A stretch of 64,000 nt of DNA from positions 1-64,000 of the IMG/VR virus record IMGVR_UViG_3300032282_002676. One strand, 5' to 3'. The notes beneath the pieces are model-generated. The model ran no database searches, was not told where the DNA came from, and saw only the letters and a list, made by a program, of their open reading frames with translations. Of the stretch, positions 1-7,920 are shown in pieces (position 1 is the first letter of the stretch; each line of letters starts with the position of its first letter). A program made the position numbers and the translations under genes. The stretch is from a virus.

Positions 1-3000
1 GAGTTCGCAGAGTTGAATGCAGCATTCGTCTTATCATATATCGAATTGGCATACGGAAGTAAGTCAATGTTTTTGGTTAGTACATATGTTGCATGAAGAT
101 TTGCATTCAGTGTATCAATCTGAAATGAAGGATGATTGATATCAATGTTATTGTTTGCAGAAATCTCAGGCGTGTAACCTTTAAATAGTTGCCATTCTTT
201 TGTGCCAGAATCACGAATTAAACCCGTATGAGCATTTACACCATCATTATAATGTGAAGCAAAACCAATATCTAAAACATCAGCAGTGTAGTTACCTGTT
301 CCTAAAATGAATAATGTATCATTAGAAACCAATGAACCCGCATTGATTGAGAATGTATTACCTAGAACAAAAAGATTTCCCGAAACAGTGGTATCACGCA
401 AAACAATAAGGTTCTGTGTGATTGTTACATTACCCGTAACAGTACCACCATTGTTTGCATCTAATGAATTATTTGCACGAAGGAATGCAGCATTAGCATA
501 TTGTCCAGTTGCATTCTGACTTTGGTATGCTGAGTTTGCGTGAACAAACGCAGCATTTGCTTGGATGAATCCAGAGTTTGCTTGTGCATATGCAGCATTT
601 GAATATGCGTATGGCGCAGCCGCTGTTATCTGTATCGTTGAATCTGGAAATACTAAACTTCCTCCAGATGATAGTGTTACCTTATCAGCATTAATATATT
701 GACTATATGAAATAGCATTTAATGATGTGCCAGATAATGTAGAATTTGGTTTATCATAAACAGAATGAAGAATGGAATAAAATCCACCTAAATTTACTCT
801 TGCTACATTAGTTAAAGCAGGTATTAATATCTGACTGTTATTTAATGTTAATACTGACCCAACACTTTGAGTTATAGCATTAGATGAATTAGTGGCCGAA
901 TAAACAATCGTATCAGCAATCTGTAATGTTCCTGCTGTCAGAGTGATTGGACCCATCGTAATTACTGCTTTAGCCAAGACTCCAGCAGAAACATTATTTA
1001 CAGTAAGAGTACCATAGTTACCTCCAATCAAAATTGTGTTACCAGCACCAGTAACACTTAATGTTGCAGAAGATAAATCGCAACCCCTAAGAACGGTGTA
1101 TGCAGATGATGTTTTTGTTACTGCTGTAGTTACAGTACAACCAATTAAATCTACTGTTCCGTTTGCTGCTGTGGCACTAATAACAAGATTGGTCATCTTC
1201 AGACCGTCAACGGTACAACCTGTTGCAAGAGTTAAAGTGCCAGAAAGCGTTGTAGATTTACCTACTAGTTCATGTGATGTTAATACGGTAAATTGTGTAT
1301 CAATGGTCACATCTTCGGCATAATCACCTGGATGTAAAATGATTGTTTTTCTTTGACCAACAGCAGTAGTTTCAAATGCAAGAGCCAATAATTCTTTTGC
1401 TCTGGCAATTGTTTTTACTGGATCACCAATTGTACCTTTACCACTATCATTAAATGCAACAGGACTAACATGAATCTCAGAACTATATCCTGTTATGTAA
1501 GGATTAGAAGCATTAGGCGTACTAGAATATGAAAATTCTCTTGAAACAGGATTATATTCTACAAGATACTTTGTCGCATATGCTGACGTATTTCCATTTG
1601 CGGGAATAGATGTAAATAAATTTCCACTAACAGATATGTTTCCAGTAACAGTAAGATTCTGTGTGACTGTTACATTACCTGTGACTATTCCACCAACGTT
1701 TGCGTCTAACGAATTGTTGGCACGAATGAATGCGGCATTAGCATATTGACCAGTTGCATTCTGACTTTGATAACCGGAGTTTGCGTGATTGTAAGATAAG
1801 TTCGCAGCAGTAAATGCACCATTGGCATTTGCAAAGGCGGCATTCGCTTTGGCCAAAGCAGCGTTGGCATTTGCATATGCGTTAGAACTGTAGATGTATA
1901 AATCTACGTTACCATTTGCTGCAAAGATATAGTTGGTAAAGATGGCATTAGCACCAGAGATGCTACCATTCGAACCTGTTGTTGTCAGTGTGTTGGATGT
2001 AAGATTACCAATGATGACAACTTCACCAGTAACATTACCACCAACGTTTGCATTCAGTGAGTTATTAGCACGAATGAAAGCAGCATTGGCATATTGACCA
2101 GTTGCATTCTGTGATGTATATGCAGCGTTTGCTTGTATGAATCCAGAGTTCGCATGACCAAACGCAGCATTTGTCTGAATAAAACCAGAGTTTGCTACAT
2201 TACCAGTTGCATTCTGTGATTGATACGCAGCATTCGCATGAATGAATGTGGAGTTCGCTTGTATAAAAGCGGAGTTCGCATACTGACCAGTTGCATTCTG
2301 TGATTGATATGCCGAGTTTGCATGTATGAATGCTGAATTAGCATACTGACCTGTAGCATTCTGTGAATTATAAGCAGAGTTTGCATGTATGAATGCTGAG
2401 TTAGCATATTGACCTGTAGCATTCTGACTTATATAAGCAGCATTAGCATGACCAAACGCAGAATTAGATTTTATAAACGCAGAGTTGGCATATGCTTCAG
2501 CAGCATCAGAACCAATACCATAATAGTTTGTACCATCATTTGTGACAGTCCATTTATCAATTGTTTCATTCCACAATACATATACATTTGCAGAAGAACC
2601 ACGATCAATTTCAAGACCAGCATTTAGTATTGGTGCAGATGCCTGATTGATTGCAGCATTCAATGTTAGAATATTATCTGCAATTAATACCTGAGAAGTG
2701 TTTACATACGTTGTATTACCAGTGACAGTAAGATTACCCGTAATGAGAACATCACCAGTAACCGTACCACCAACGTTTGCACTAAGAGAATTATTTGCTC
2801 TTAGGAATGCAGCATTGGCATATTGACCTGTAGCATTCTGACTTAAATAAGCAGCATTTGCTTGAGCATATGCAGAGTTTGCTTGTATGAATCCAGAGTT
2901 TGCGTGACCAAATGCTGAATTGGTTTTTATGAATGCAGAGTTTGCTTGATTAAATGCTAAATTGGCAGCAGTGTATGCACCGTTGGCGTAAGAATACGCA

Positions 3001-3920
3001 GCATTTGCCATCGCCAATCCAGCGTTGGCATTTGCAAAAGCAGAGTTAGCATAGTAACTTGTAGCAACAGGAGATGTATTTTGAATTGTGCCATCAGGGA
3101 ATGTAAGTGTATTAGATAAACCACCAACACCATTACCTGTCATTACAATCGAACCAGTATATACATTACCTTTAATACCAACACCACCCGCAACAATCAA
3201 AGCACCCGAAGTGTTTGTTATTGCCGCAGTTGTTGCGGTGATTGTGCCACCTAAGTTTGCATCAACAGAATTGTTAGCACGAATGGATGCGGCATTAGCA
3301 ACAATAAAAGCAGCATTTGATTTTGCAAATGCACCATTAGCATTACCGAATGCTAAGTTAGCAGATAAAGCAATTGCATCAGGTGAAGTATTTTGTGTGG
3401 TACCGTCACCAAATACGATGGCATTTAATGTGCCACTTAGACCATTACCTGTAATGTAAATTGAACCTGTGTATACATTACCTTTGATTGCGGCACCACC
3501 AACGACAACTAAATCACCTGTTGTATTTGATGTTGCTCTTGTGTTAGAATTGAATGTTGTAACGCCAGTAACTTGACCACCAAGATTGGCATTAAGAGAA
3601 TTGTTTGCACGAATGAATGCAGCATTGGCATATTGACCACTTGAGTTCTGTGATTCATAACCAGAGTTCGCTTTGATGAATGCAGCATTAGCATGAAGAA
3701 AACCTGAATTTGCTTGTATGAATCCAGAATTGGCATGATTGAATGCTGCATCATATCTGAGTAAAGAACTGAAACCACCGATGTTAATATAACCAGAGTT
3801 TCCTGGTGAACCAATAAACAGACTATTACTTACATACGAGTAGGCAAGTTCACCAACATTTAGTGATACAGGAACAGTGTTTGTAAACGACTGCTTTATT
3901 TGGATAAGAGAATTAGCCAT
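1..3920 (-). CDS. Giant tail fibre protein, C-terminus cut by left window edge
   Basis: The minus frame opens at ATG 3920 (MANSLIQIKQSFTN) and was read open at several places through to base 1, giving about 1306 visible codons with no stop. The N-terminal part is followed by long runs of the motif A-[FY]-x-x-A-N-[SA], often written as SAYQSQNATGQYANAAF, which look like a trimeric coiled or fibrous shaft. These alternate with beta-rich segments such as VTGNVTVTGNLTV and ALIVAGGVGIKGNVYTGSI. Around bases 1390-1520 there is a right-handed beta-helix style stretch (EIHVSPVAFNDSGKGTIGDP, then TIILHPGDYAEDVTI), typical of phage fibre and tailspike helices. It lies at the promoter-distal end of the structural region, next to small virion proteins. 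The role as a fibre or receptor-binding protein is inferred from composition and position; the C-terminal tip is not visible. Confidence 0.8.
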   Translation of the reverse strand, partial: MANSLIQIKQSFTNTVPVSLNVGELAYSYVSNSLFIGSPGNSGYINIGGFSSLLRYDAAFNHANSGFIQANSGFLHANAAFIKANSGYESQNSSGQYANAAFIRANNSLNANLGGQVTGVTTFNSNTRATSNTTGDLVVVGGAAIKGNVYTGSIYITGNGLSGTLNAIVFGDGTTQNTSPDAIALSANLAFGNANGAFAKSNAAFIVANAASIRANNSVDANLGGTITATTAAITNTSGALIVAGGVGIKGNVYTGSIVMTGNGVGGLSNTLTFPDGTIQNTSPVATSYYANSAFANANAGLAMANAAYSYANGAYTAANLAFNQANSAFIKTNSAFGHANSGFIQANSAYAQANAAYLSQNATGQYANAAFLRANNSLSANVGGTVTGDVLITGNLTVTGNTTYVNTSQVLIADNILTLNAAINQASAPILNAGLEIDRGSSANVYVLWNETIDKWTVTNDGTNYYGIGSDAAEAYANSAFIKSNSAFGHANAAYISQNATGQYANSAFIHANSAYNSQNATGQYANSAFIHANSAYQSQNATGQYANSAFIQANSTFIHANAAYQSQNATGNVANSGFIQTNAAFGHANSGFIQANAAYTSQNATGQYANAAFIRANNSLNANVGGNVTGEVVIIGNLTSNTLTTTGSNGSISGANAIFTNYIFAANGNVDLYIYSSNAYANANAALAKANAAFANANGAFTAANLSYNHANSGYQSQNATGQYANAAFIRANNSLDANVGGIVTGNVTVTQNLTVTGNISVSGNLFTSIPANGNTSAYATKYLVEYNPVSREFSYSSTPNASNPYITGYSSEIHVSPVAFNDSGKGTIGDPVKTIARAKELLALAFETTAVGQRKTIILHPGDYAEDVTIDTQFTVLTSHELVGKSTTLSGTLTLATGCTVDGLKMTNLVISATAANGTVDLIGCTVTTAVTKTSSAYTVLRGCDLSSATLSVTGAGNTILIGGNYGTLTVNNVSAGVLAKAVITMGPITLTAGTLQIADTIVYSATNSSNAITQSVGSVLTLNNSQILIPALTNVARVNLGGFYSILHSVYDKPNSTLSGTSLNAISYSQYINADKVTLSSGGSLVFPDSTIQITAAAPYAYSNAAYAQANSGFIQANAAFVHANSAYQSQNATGQYANAAFLRANNSLDANNGGTVTGNVTITQNLIVLRDTTVSGNLFVLGNTFSINAGSLVSNDTLFILGTGNYTADVLDIGFASHYNDGVNAHTGLIRDSGTKEWQLFKGYTPEISANNNIDINHPSFQIDTLNANLHATYVLTKNIDLLPYANSIYDKTNAAFNSAN

Positions 3921-3928
3921 TTATATTC

Positions 3929-4159
3929 TTAGAAATATCCACCAAATATGGAGATAGATGCAGTTAGATTTGCTGCACTTTTAGTTTCATATCTATTATT
4001 TGCAGCACTGAAGATGATTGTGTAACCATCTTCTAAACCATCTGTTGATACATCATTAATCTCAGCAAAAGCAACGTTTGGTTTAGGACGATAATTCGGT
4101 GATGTTATTGTTGTTCTGTTAGGTTGATTAATTACAACCCTACCAATATCTATTGCCAT
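3929..4159 (-). CDS. Small virion-associated protein, unknown function
   Basis: A 76-residue protein beginning MAIDIGRVVINQPNRTTITS. It contains a segment DGLEDGYTIIFSAANNRYE that looks like a short beta hairpin. It starts 3 bases after the stop of the upstream gene and ends 8 bases before the giant fibre gene, so it is translationally packed with virion genes. I do not recognise a named family; position suggests a minor tail or fibre-attached component. Confidence 0.6.
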   Translation of the reverse strand: MAIDIGRVVINQPNRTTITSPNYRPKPNVAFAEINDVSTDGLEDGYTIIFSAANNRYETKSAANLTASISIFGGYF

Positions 4160-4162
4160 TTC

Positions 4163-4498
4163 TTACCTCGTAACGGATGGTAATACAACTGCCGTACCTT
4201 CTACTACACGGGTAACAGAATTGTCTACGGAATTACGAATAGTTAAATCATAGACATATCTACCTGGAGTAAGGTTAGCAGTGTTTGCTGCGGTCATTGT
4301 GAGAGTAATCTGACCATTGGCATTACCAGTAATGATTGCCGACATGGTGTTTGCAGATGAGGAATAATAAGACTTGCGTAGTTGAGAAGATGCAGAATAG
4401 GTTGCTAAATTTACTGCATCACCTTGATTGTCATTGACAGAAACAGTTGAAATTAAATTCGCACCTTGTTCTATTGTAAGTTCTACATAAGCAGCCAA
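4163..4498 (-). CDS. Beta-sandwich virion protein, likely fibre accessory
   Basis: A 111-residue protein, MAAYVELTIEQGANLISTVS at the start, with alternating hydrophobic strands, a run TITGNANGQITLTMTAANTA-like in the middle and TPGRYVYDLTIR before the end. The pattern (x-PGRYVYDL) is common in small phage immunoglobulin-like structural proteins found beside tail fibres. The start has a good ribosome site (AAGGAG at about 4505-4510). It heads the small set 4498-1 and is preceded by a possible late promoter. Function inferred only from fold-like pattern and neighbours. Confidence 0.6.
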   Translation of the reverse strand: MAAYVELTIEQGANLISTVSVNDNQGDAVNLATYSASSQLRKSYYSSSANTMSAIITGNANGQITLTMTAANTANLTPGRYVYDLTIRNSVDNSVTRVVEGTAVVLPSVTR

Positions 4499-4518
4499 GA
4501 TTTTCTCCTTTTAATAGT

Positions 4519-4526
4519 CTATTTAG
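4519..4526 (-). promoter_or_regulatory. Possible late promoter element CTAAATAG
   Basis: The minus strand reads CTAAATAG here, about 20 bases before the start at 4498, with an AAGGAG ribosome site between. It resembles the T4-type late element TATAAATA in its degenerate CTAAATA form reported for marine relatives. Only six or seven positions match, so this is tentative. Confidence 0.35.
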
Positions 4527-4545
4527 TCAATCTTATACCGCTAAT

Positions 4546-4569
4546 AAAAAACCCTGCCGCAGCAGGGTT
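4546..4569 (-). terminator. Rho-independent terminator after the cupin gene
   Basis: An 8-bp perfect stem (AACCCTGC at 4550-4557, GCAGGGTT at 4562-4569) with a 4-base loop. On the minus strand the stem is followed by a run of T (the A run at 4546-4551 on the given strand). It sits 18 bases after the stop at 4587 and separates the adhesin transcripts from the 4498 gene. Confidence 0.85.
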
Positions 4570-4586
4570 AAGTCGGTTTAAAACCT

Positions 4587-4973
4587 CTAAACATCTATTT
4601 TGTTACTTTGTTTCCAATAGTCTTTTTTAGCGCCAGGATGATTATATACCTCAGCACTTAAAGGATCATGCTCATCACTAAAAATAGGATCAAAAACTTC
4701 ACCTTCAAAATCCCTCAATGCAAAGATACAATAAAACTGCGTGTCATCTTCCAAAGCAGTAAATACATGCTCATATTCTTTCCTGATTACAACAAAGGTA
4801 GGTGCAACAAATTCTTTAATATTACCTTCTACTTCTACTTGCACCTTACCTTTTGTTATAAGTGATACGTGATCAAAGTTATGCTTATGACCTGGGGCAT
4901 AATCTCCAATTTTTTCTAATACTGTTTGTTTTATCCAAACATTTCCGAAATAACCAAGATTGGAACCAGGCAT
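4587..4973 (-). CDS. Cupin-domain protein
   Basis: A 128-residue protein, start chosen at ATG 4973 (MPGSNLGYFGNVWIKQ), which overlaps the stop of the upstream gene as TAATG. A single cupin barrel is visible: APGHKHNFDHVSLITKGKVQ supplies the H-x-H and following H typical of cupin motif 1 with a metal-binding look, followed by VEVEGN and a second half ending with the DDTQFYCIFALRD strand. It is expressed between a tail accessory gene and a terminator. Phage cupins in this place could be structural or could modify sugars; the sequence does not decide. The upstream in-frame start at 5018 would lie inside the neighbouring gene and is unlikely. Confidence 0.65.
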   Translation of the reverse strand: MPGSNLGYFGNVWIKQTVLEKIGDYAPGHKHNFDHVSLITKGKVQVEVEGNIKEFVAPTFVVIRKEYEHVFTALEDDTQFYCIFALRDFEGEVFDPIFSDEHDPLSAEVYNHPGAKKDYWKQSNKIDV

Positions 4974-5341
4974 TATGCTACAGTGGTTTCTACCCAAGAA
5001 GTTGTTGCTTCGTCCCAATGATACAACTTACCTTCAGTTGTAGGCATTGGTGTAGGTGCATCCCATGATGCGGTTTCACTATTCAGTGTCCACGATGGAA
5101 ATGGTTTCGGGGGAACAAACGCATCAAGATCAGCATTGTATGAATAGCCGATACCAGCATAACGTACACGCAATTTATGGTTGTACGATGTTTGTTTCCA
5201 GTTACCGCCAAACAGTCGTTGGCAAAACGCTACGCCAAGTTCTTCACGTTCTTGACCATTTGCGTCAAGTAGTTCATTGTTACTTACTACAATGACTTGA
5301 GTAACAACGTTATTTTCATCAAGTTGTGCAAAATGTGCCAT
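4973..5341 (-). CDS. Conserved phage tail-region protein
   Basis: A 122-residue protein with an N-terminal strand-rich part MAHFAQLDENNVVTQVIVVS, then CQRLFGGNWKQTSYN, YAGIGYSYNADLDAFVPPKP and a Trp-rich C-terminal tail ending YHWDEATTSWVETTVA. This layout (W-x-Q-T-S-Y-N, then Y-A-G-I-G, then F-x-P-P-K-P) is familiar from many T4-like aquatic phages, where the protein is of unknown function and often encoded near fibre genes. It has an AGGAGA ribosome site at about 5349-5354 and a late promoter upstream. A role in fibre assembly or as a small virion protein is inference. Confidence 0.7.
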   Translation of the reverse strand: MAHFAQLDENNVVTQVIVVSNNELLDANGQEREELGVAFCQRLFGGNWKQTSYNHKLRVRYAGIGYSYNADLDAFVPPKPFPSWTLNSETASWDAPTPMPTTEGKLYHWDEATTSWVETTVA

Positions 5342-5385
5342 GTAATACTCTCCTAAGTTAAAACAATTTAATCTATTTAGTTATT

Positions 5386-5393
5386 TATTTATG
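5386..5393 (-). promoter_or_regulatory. Late promoter element CATAAATA
   Basis: The minus strand reads GGACATAAATA, seven of eight bases of the T4 late element TATAAATA, 45 bases before the start at 5341. It overlaps the last codons of the adhesin gene 5389-7917. The same GACATAAATA string recurs at 13384 and 40362. Confidence 0.6.
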
Positions 5394-7917
5394 TCCATTT
5401 AAGGATGACAATTCCTGAACCGCCTGAACCTCCAAAACGAGTTGTTGATGCACCAGGAGTTAAAGGTGATAAACCACCACCGCCACCTCCACCTCCAAGA
5501 TTAGCAGTTCCATTAGTTACATTTTGTCCGGGACCAGGAGCAGGTGAACCACCCAGTCCTCCACCTCCAACACCACCAATACCTCCAGGAACGTTAGGTG
5601 CTTTTTCAACTCCACCACCACCGCCGCCAGCATAAGCAACATTTGCGCCTGTAATTGTGGAATATACTCCAATTCCTCCAGCGCCCGCAGGATTATCAAC
5701 TACACTAGGAGCACTGCTACCTACACCACCAGCACCACCGCCACCGCCACCAGCAGTTGCACCAAGCGGTGCTGGAGAAGAAGGTGTATCAGTACCAGTA
5801 CCACCGTTGTTGCCTTCGCCTGGCGTTCCTGCTCCTGCTGGACCAGTAGTGAATCCACCACCACCACCACCCCCAGACCCACCAGTAGCGCCAGCAGAAG
5901 GTGATACGTCACGTGATCCACCTCTACCTCCACCAGTTGACCAAAGTGATGTTGACACATTCCAGAATCCACTATTACTTCCGTTTGTACCTAATCCATT
6001 ACCACCCGGTGCACGTGAACCACCAGAACCAACAATAACATTATAGGTACCATCTACATTAATTGTTCCCGTTTTAAGTCCACCAGCACCACCTCCGCCG
6101 CCAGCATTACCACCACCACCACCACCTCCAGCGACAACAAGATAATCTACTGTTGTTACACCTGCAGGAACAATCCAAGTTGACGTATTATTAAATACTG
6201 CAATTTTTAAAGCATTCTGTATTGATGAAACTTTAAGGACTACTACACCCGAACCACCACGACCTCCACCACCAGGTGCAGCCGCTGGACCAGCACCACC
6301 ACCACCACCCGTACTTGTATTTCCTGATACTCCTGATGTGGATGTACCATCACCTCCACCACCAAGACCACCTATTTTAGGAGAAAAACCAGGACTACCA
6401 TAAGAACCACCACCGCCAGCATAGTATGTTAATACGCCAGACATAGAAGATGTTAGTCCTATGCCGCCGTTACCTGATTTAGTACCACCAATTCCACTTT
6501 CACCATTAGCACCAGCACCACCACCGCCTCCATTAAAGTTGCCTACTCCTGGTGTACTTGTTGCGCCACCGCCATTGTTACCTTGTCCGGGTGCTCCTGT
6601 GCCGCCGCCGTATGGACCGCCGCCAGTTGATGCTCCTGCGCCACCACCTGAACCACCGTTATTTGCTCCACCATTTCCAAAACTGCCACCGTATCCACCA
6701 CCAAGAGAAAGGATTGTACCAAACGATGAATTTCCACCATTGGTGCCATTAAGTGGTGATAGATAACCTGAACCACCAGCACCTACAGTAACAGTATATG
6801 TTTCTTTTGGTATTACTTGAAAACTTGTACCTGTTAAAAAACCACCAGCACCGCCACCACCTCCAGCACCGCCGCCACCACCACCGCCAACAACAAGATA
6901 ATCGACTGTTGTGATATCATCAGGTACCGACCATTGTTGAGTGCTTGCAAATGTGTATATAAGATTTATTGAACTTCTATTGTATCTAAGAATAACAACG
7001 CCTGAACCTCCTGCGCCACCTGCGCCACCACCAGTGGAACCACCACCACCTCCACCACCAGTGTTTGTATTTGCAGCGACTACTGAACCAGAAACTACAC
7101 CATCTGCGCCACCACCTTTATTTGCTATAACTGGTGTGCCACCACCATAACCAAATGCTGAACCAGGAGAAGAACCACCACCTCCACCACCAGCATATGA
7201 AATATTTGCTCCAGTGAATGGAGAAAATAATGCAAGACCTCCACTACCACTTGCTGTAGTTGTTGTTGGTCCTGCCGACACTCCTGCACCACCAGCACCA
7301 CCTCCACCGCCAGCATATGCTACACCAGGTTGTGCGACTCCATTACCGCCATTATTACCTTGACCTGGTGTGCCTAATCCACCTACACCAAAACCTCCAG
7401 GTGCACCGCCGCCACCACCACCAGAACCACCAGAATAACCCACACCTCCAGATGATGCTCCATTATTATAACCGCCACCGCCACCACCAAGTGACCAAGA
7501 AGTTAATGCTGTGCCTGTACTTGTGACAAATAATCCTGAATTTGTTCCGTTACTTCCTGCTCCCGAAGGCGCACCTGCGCCTCCCGAACCAACAACAATT
7601 GTATATGATGTTCCTGGTGTTACAGATACACTAGAACCTGTTTGCACTCCACCTGCACCACCACCACCACCCCAGTTTGCACCACCGCCGCCACCACCAC
7701 CGACAATAAAATAATCTATTTGTTTAACACCATCAGGAAAAATTACTGATTGAGTTGTTGTGAATATTTGTACAACAGGCAAATCGTCACGTGGCCACAA
7801 TCCAGCAAGTTTATTCAGATTAACTTCGTTTGGTGTCCAAAACCCAGTGGTATCACCTGCCAAGAATTTAGCAGTATTGACTACACCAATTAATCCACCG
7901 TTAAATCTTTTTGCCAT
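5389..7917 (-). CDS. Glycine-rich adhesin-like tail protein, three repeat bodies
   Basis: An 842-residue protein. The N-terminus MAKRFNGGLIGVVNTAKFLA followed by GFWTPNEVNLNKLAGLWP is a likely anchor; it is shared with the next gene. Three tandem bodies of about 260 residues follow, each opening with V-D-Y-[FL]-[IV]-V-(A/G)GGGGGG and closing GGSGIVIL-K-[WY], and each rich in GGGGG blocks with NNGG, YAGGGGGG and ITGAN motifs between. The composition resembles glycine-rich phage tip adhesins (the T4-like S16 gp38 type with polyglycine-II helices is the known structural precedent). Receptor binding is inferred, not shown. The proline-rich reading on the other strand is only the mirror of the GGN codons. 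Confidence 0.85.
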   Translation of the reverse strand: MAKRFNGGLIGVVNTAKFLAGDTTGFWTPNEVNLNKLAGLWPRDDLPVVQIFTTTQSVIFPDGVKQIDYFIVGGGGGGGANWGGGGGAGGVQTGSSVSVTPGTSYTIVVGSGGAGAPSGAGSNGTNSGLFVTSTGTALTSWSLGGGGGGYNNGASSGGVGYSGGSGGGGGGAPGGFGVGGLGTPGQGNNGGNGVAQPGVAYAGGGGGAGGAGVSAGPTTTTASGSGGLALFSPFTGANISYAGGGGGGSSPGSAFGYGGGTPVIANKGGGADGVVSGSVVAANTNTGGGGGGGSTGGGAGGAGGSGVVILRYNRSSINLIYTFASTQQWSVPDDITTVDYLVVGGGGGGGAGGGGGAGGFLTGTSFQVIPKETYTVTVGAGGSGYLSPLNGTNGGNSSFGTILSLGGGYGGSFGNGGANNGGSGGGAGASTGGGPYGGGTGAPGQGNNGGGATSTPGVGNFNGGGGGAGANGESGIGGTKSGNGGIGLTSSMSGVLTYYAGGGGSYGSPGFSPKIGGLGGGGDGTSTSGVSGNTSTGGGGGAGPAAAPGGGGRGGSGVVVLKVSSIQNALKIAVFNNTSTWIVPAGVTTVDYLVVAGGGGGGGNAGGGGGAGGLKTGTINVDGTYNVIVGSGGSRAPGGNGLGTNGSNSGFWNVSTSLWSTGGGRGGSRDVSPSAGATGGSGGGGGGGFTTGPAGAGTPGEGNNGGTGTDTPSSPAPLGATAGGGGGGAGGVGSSAPSVVDNPAGAGGIGVYSTITGANVAYAGGGGGGVEKAPNVPGGIGGVGGGGLGGSPAPGPGQNVTNGTANLGGGGGGGGLSPLTPGASTTRFGGSGGSGIVILKWT

Positions 7918-7920
7918 TTA

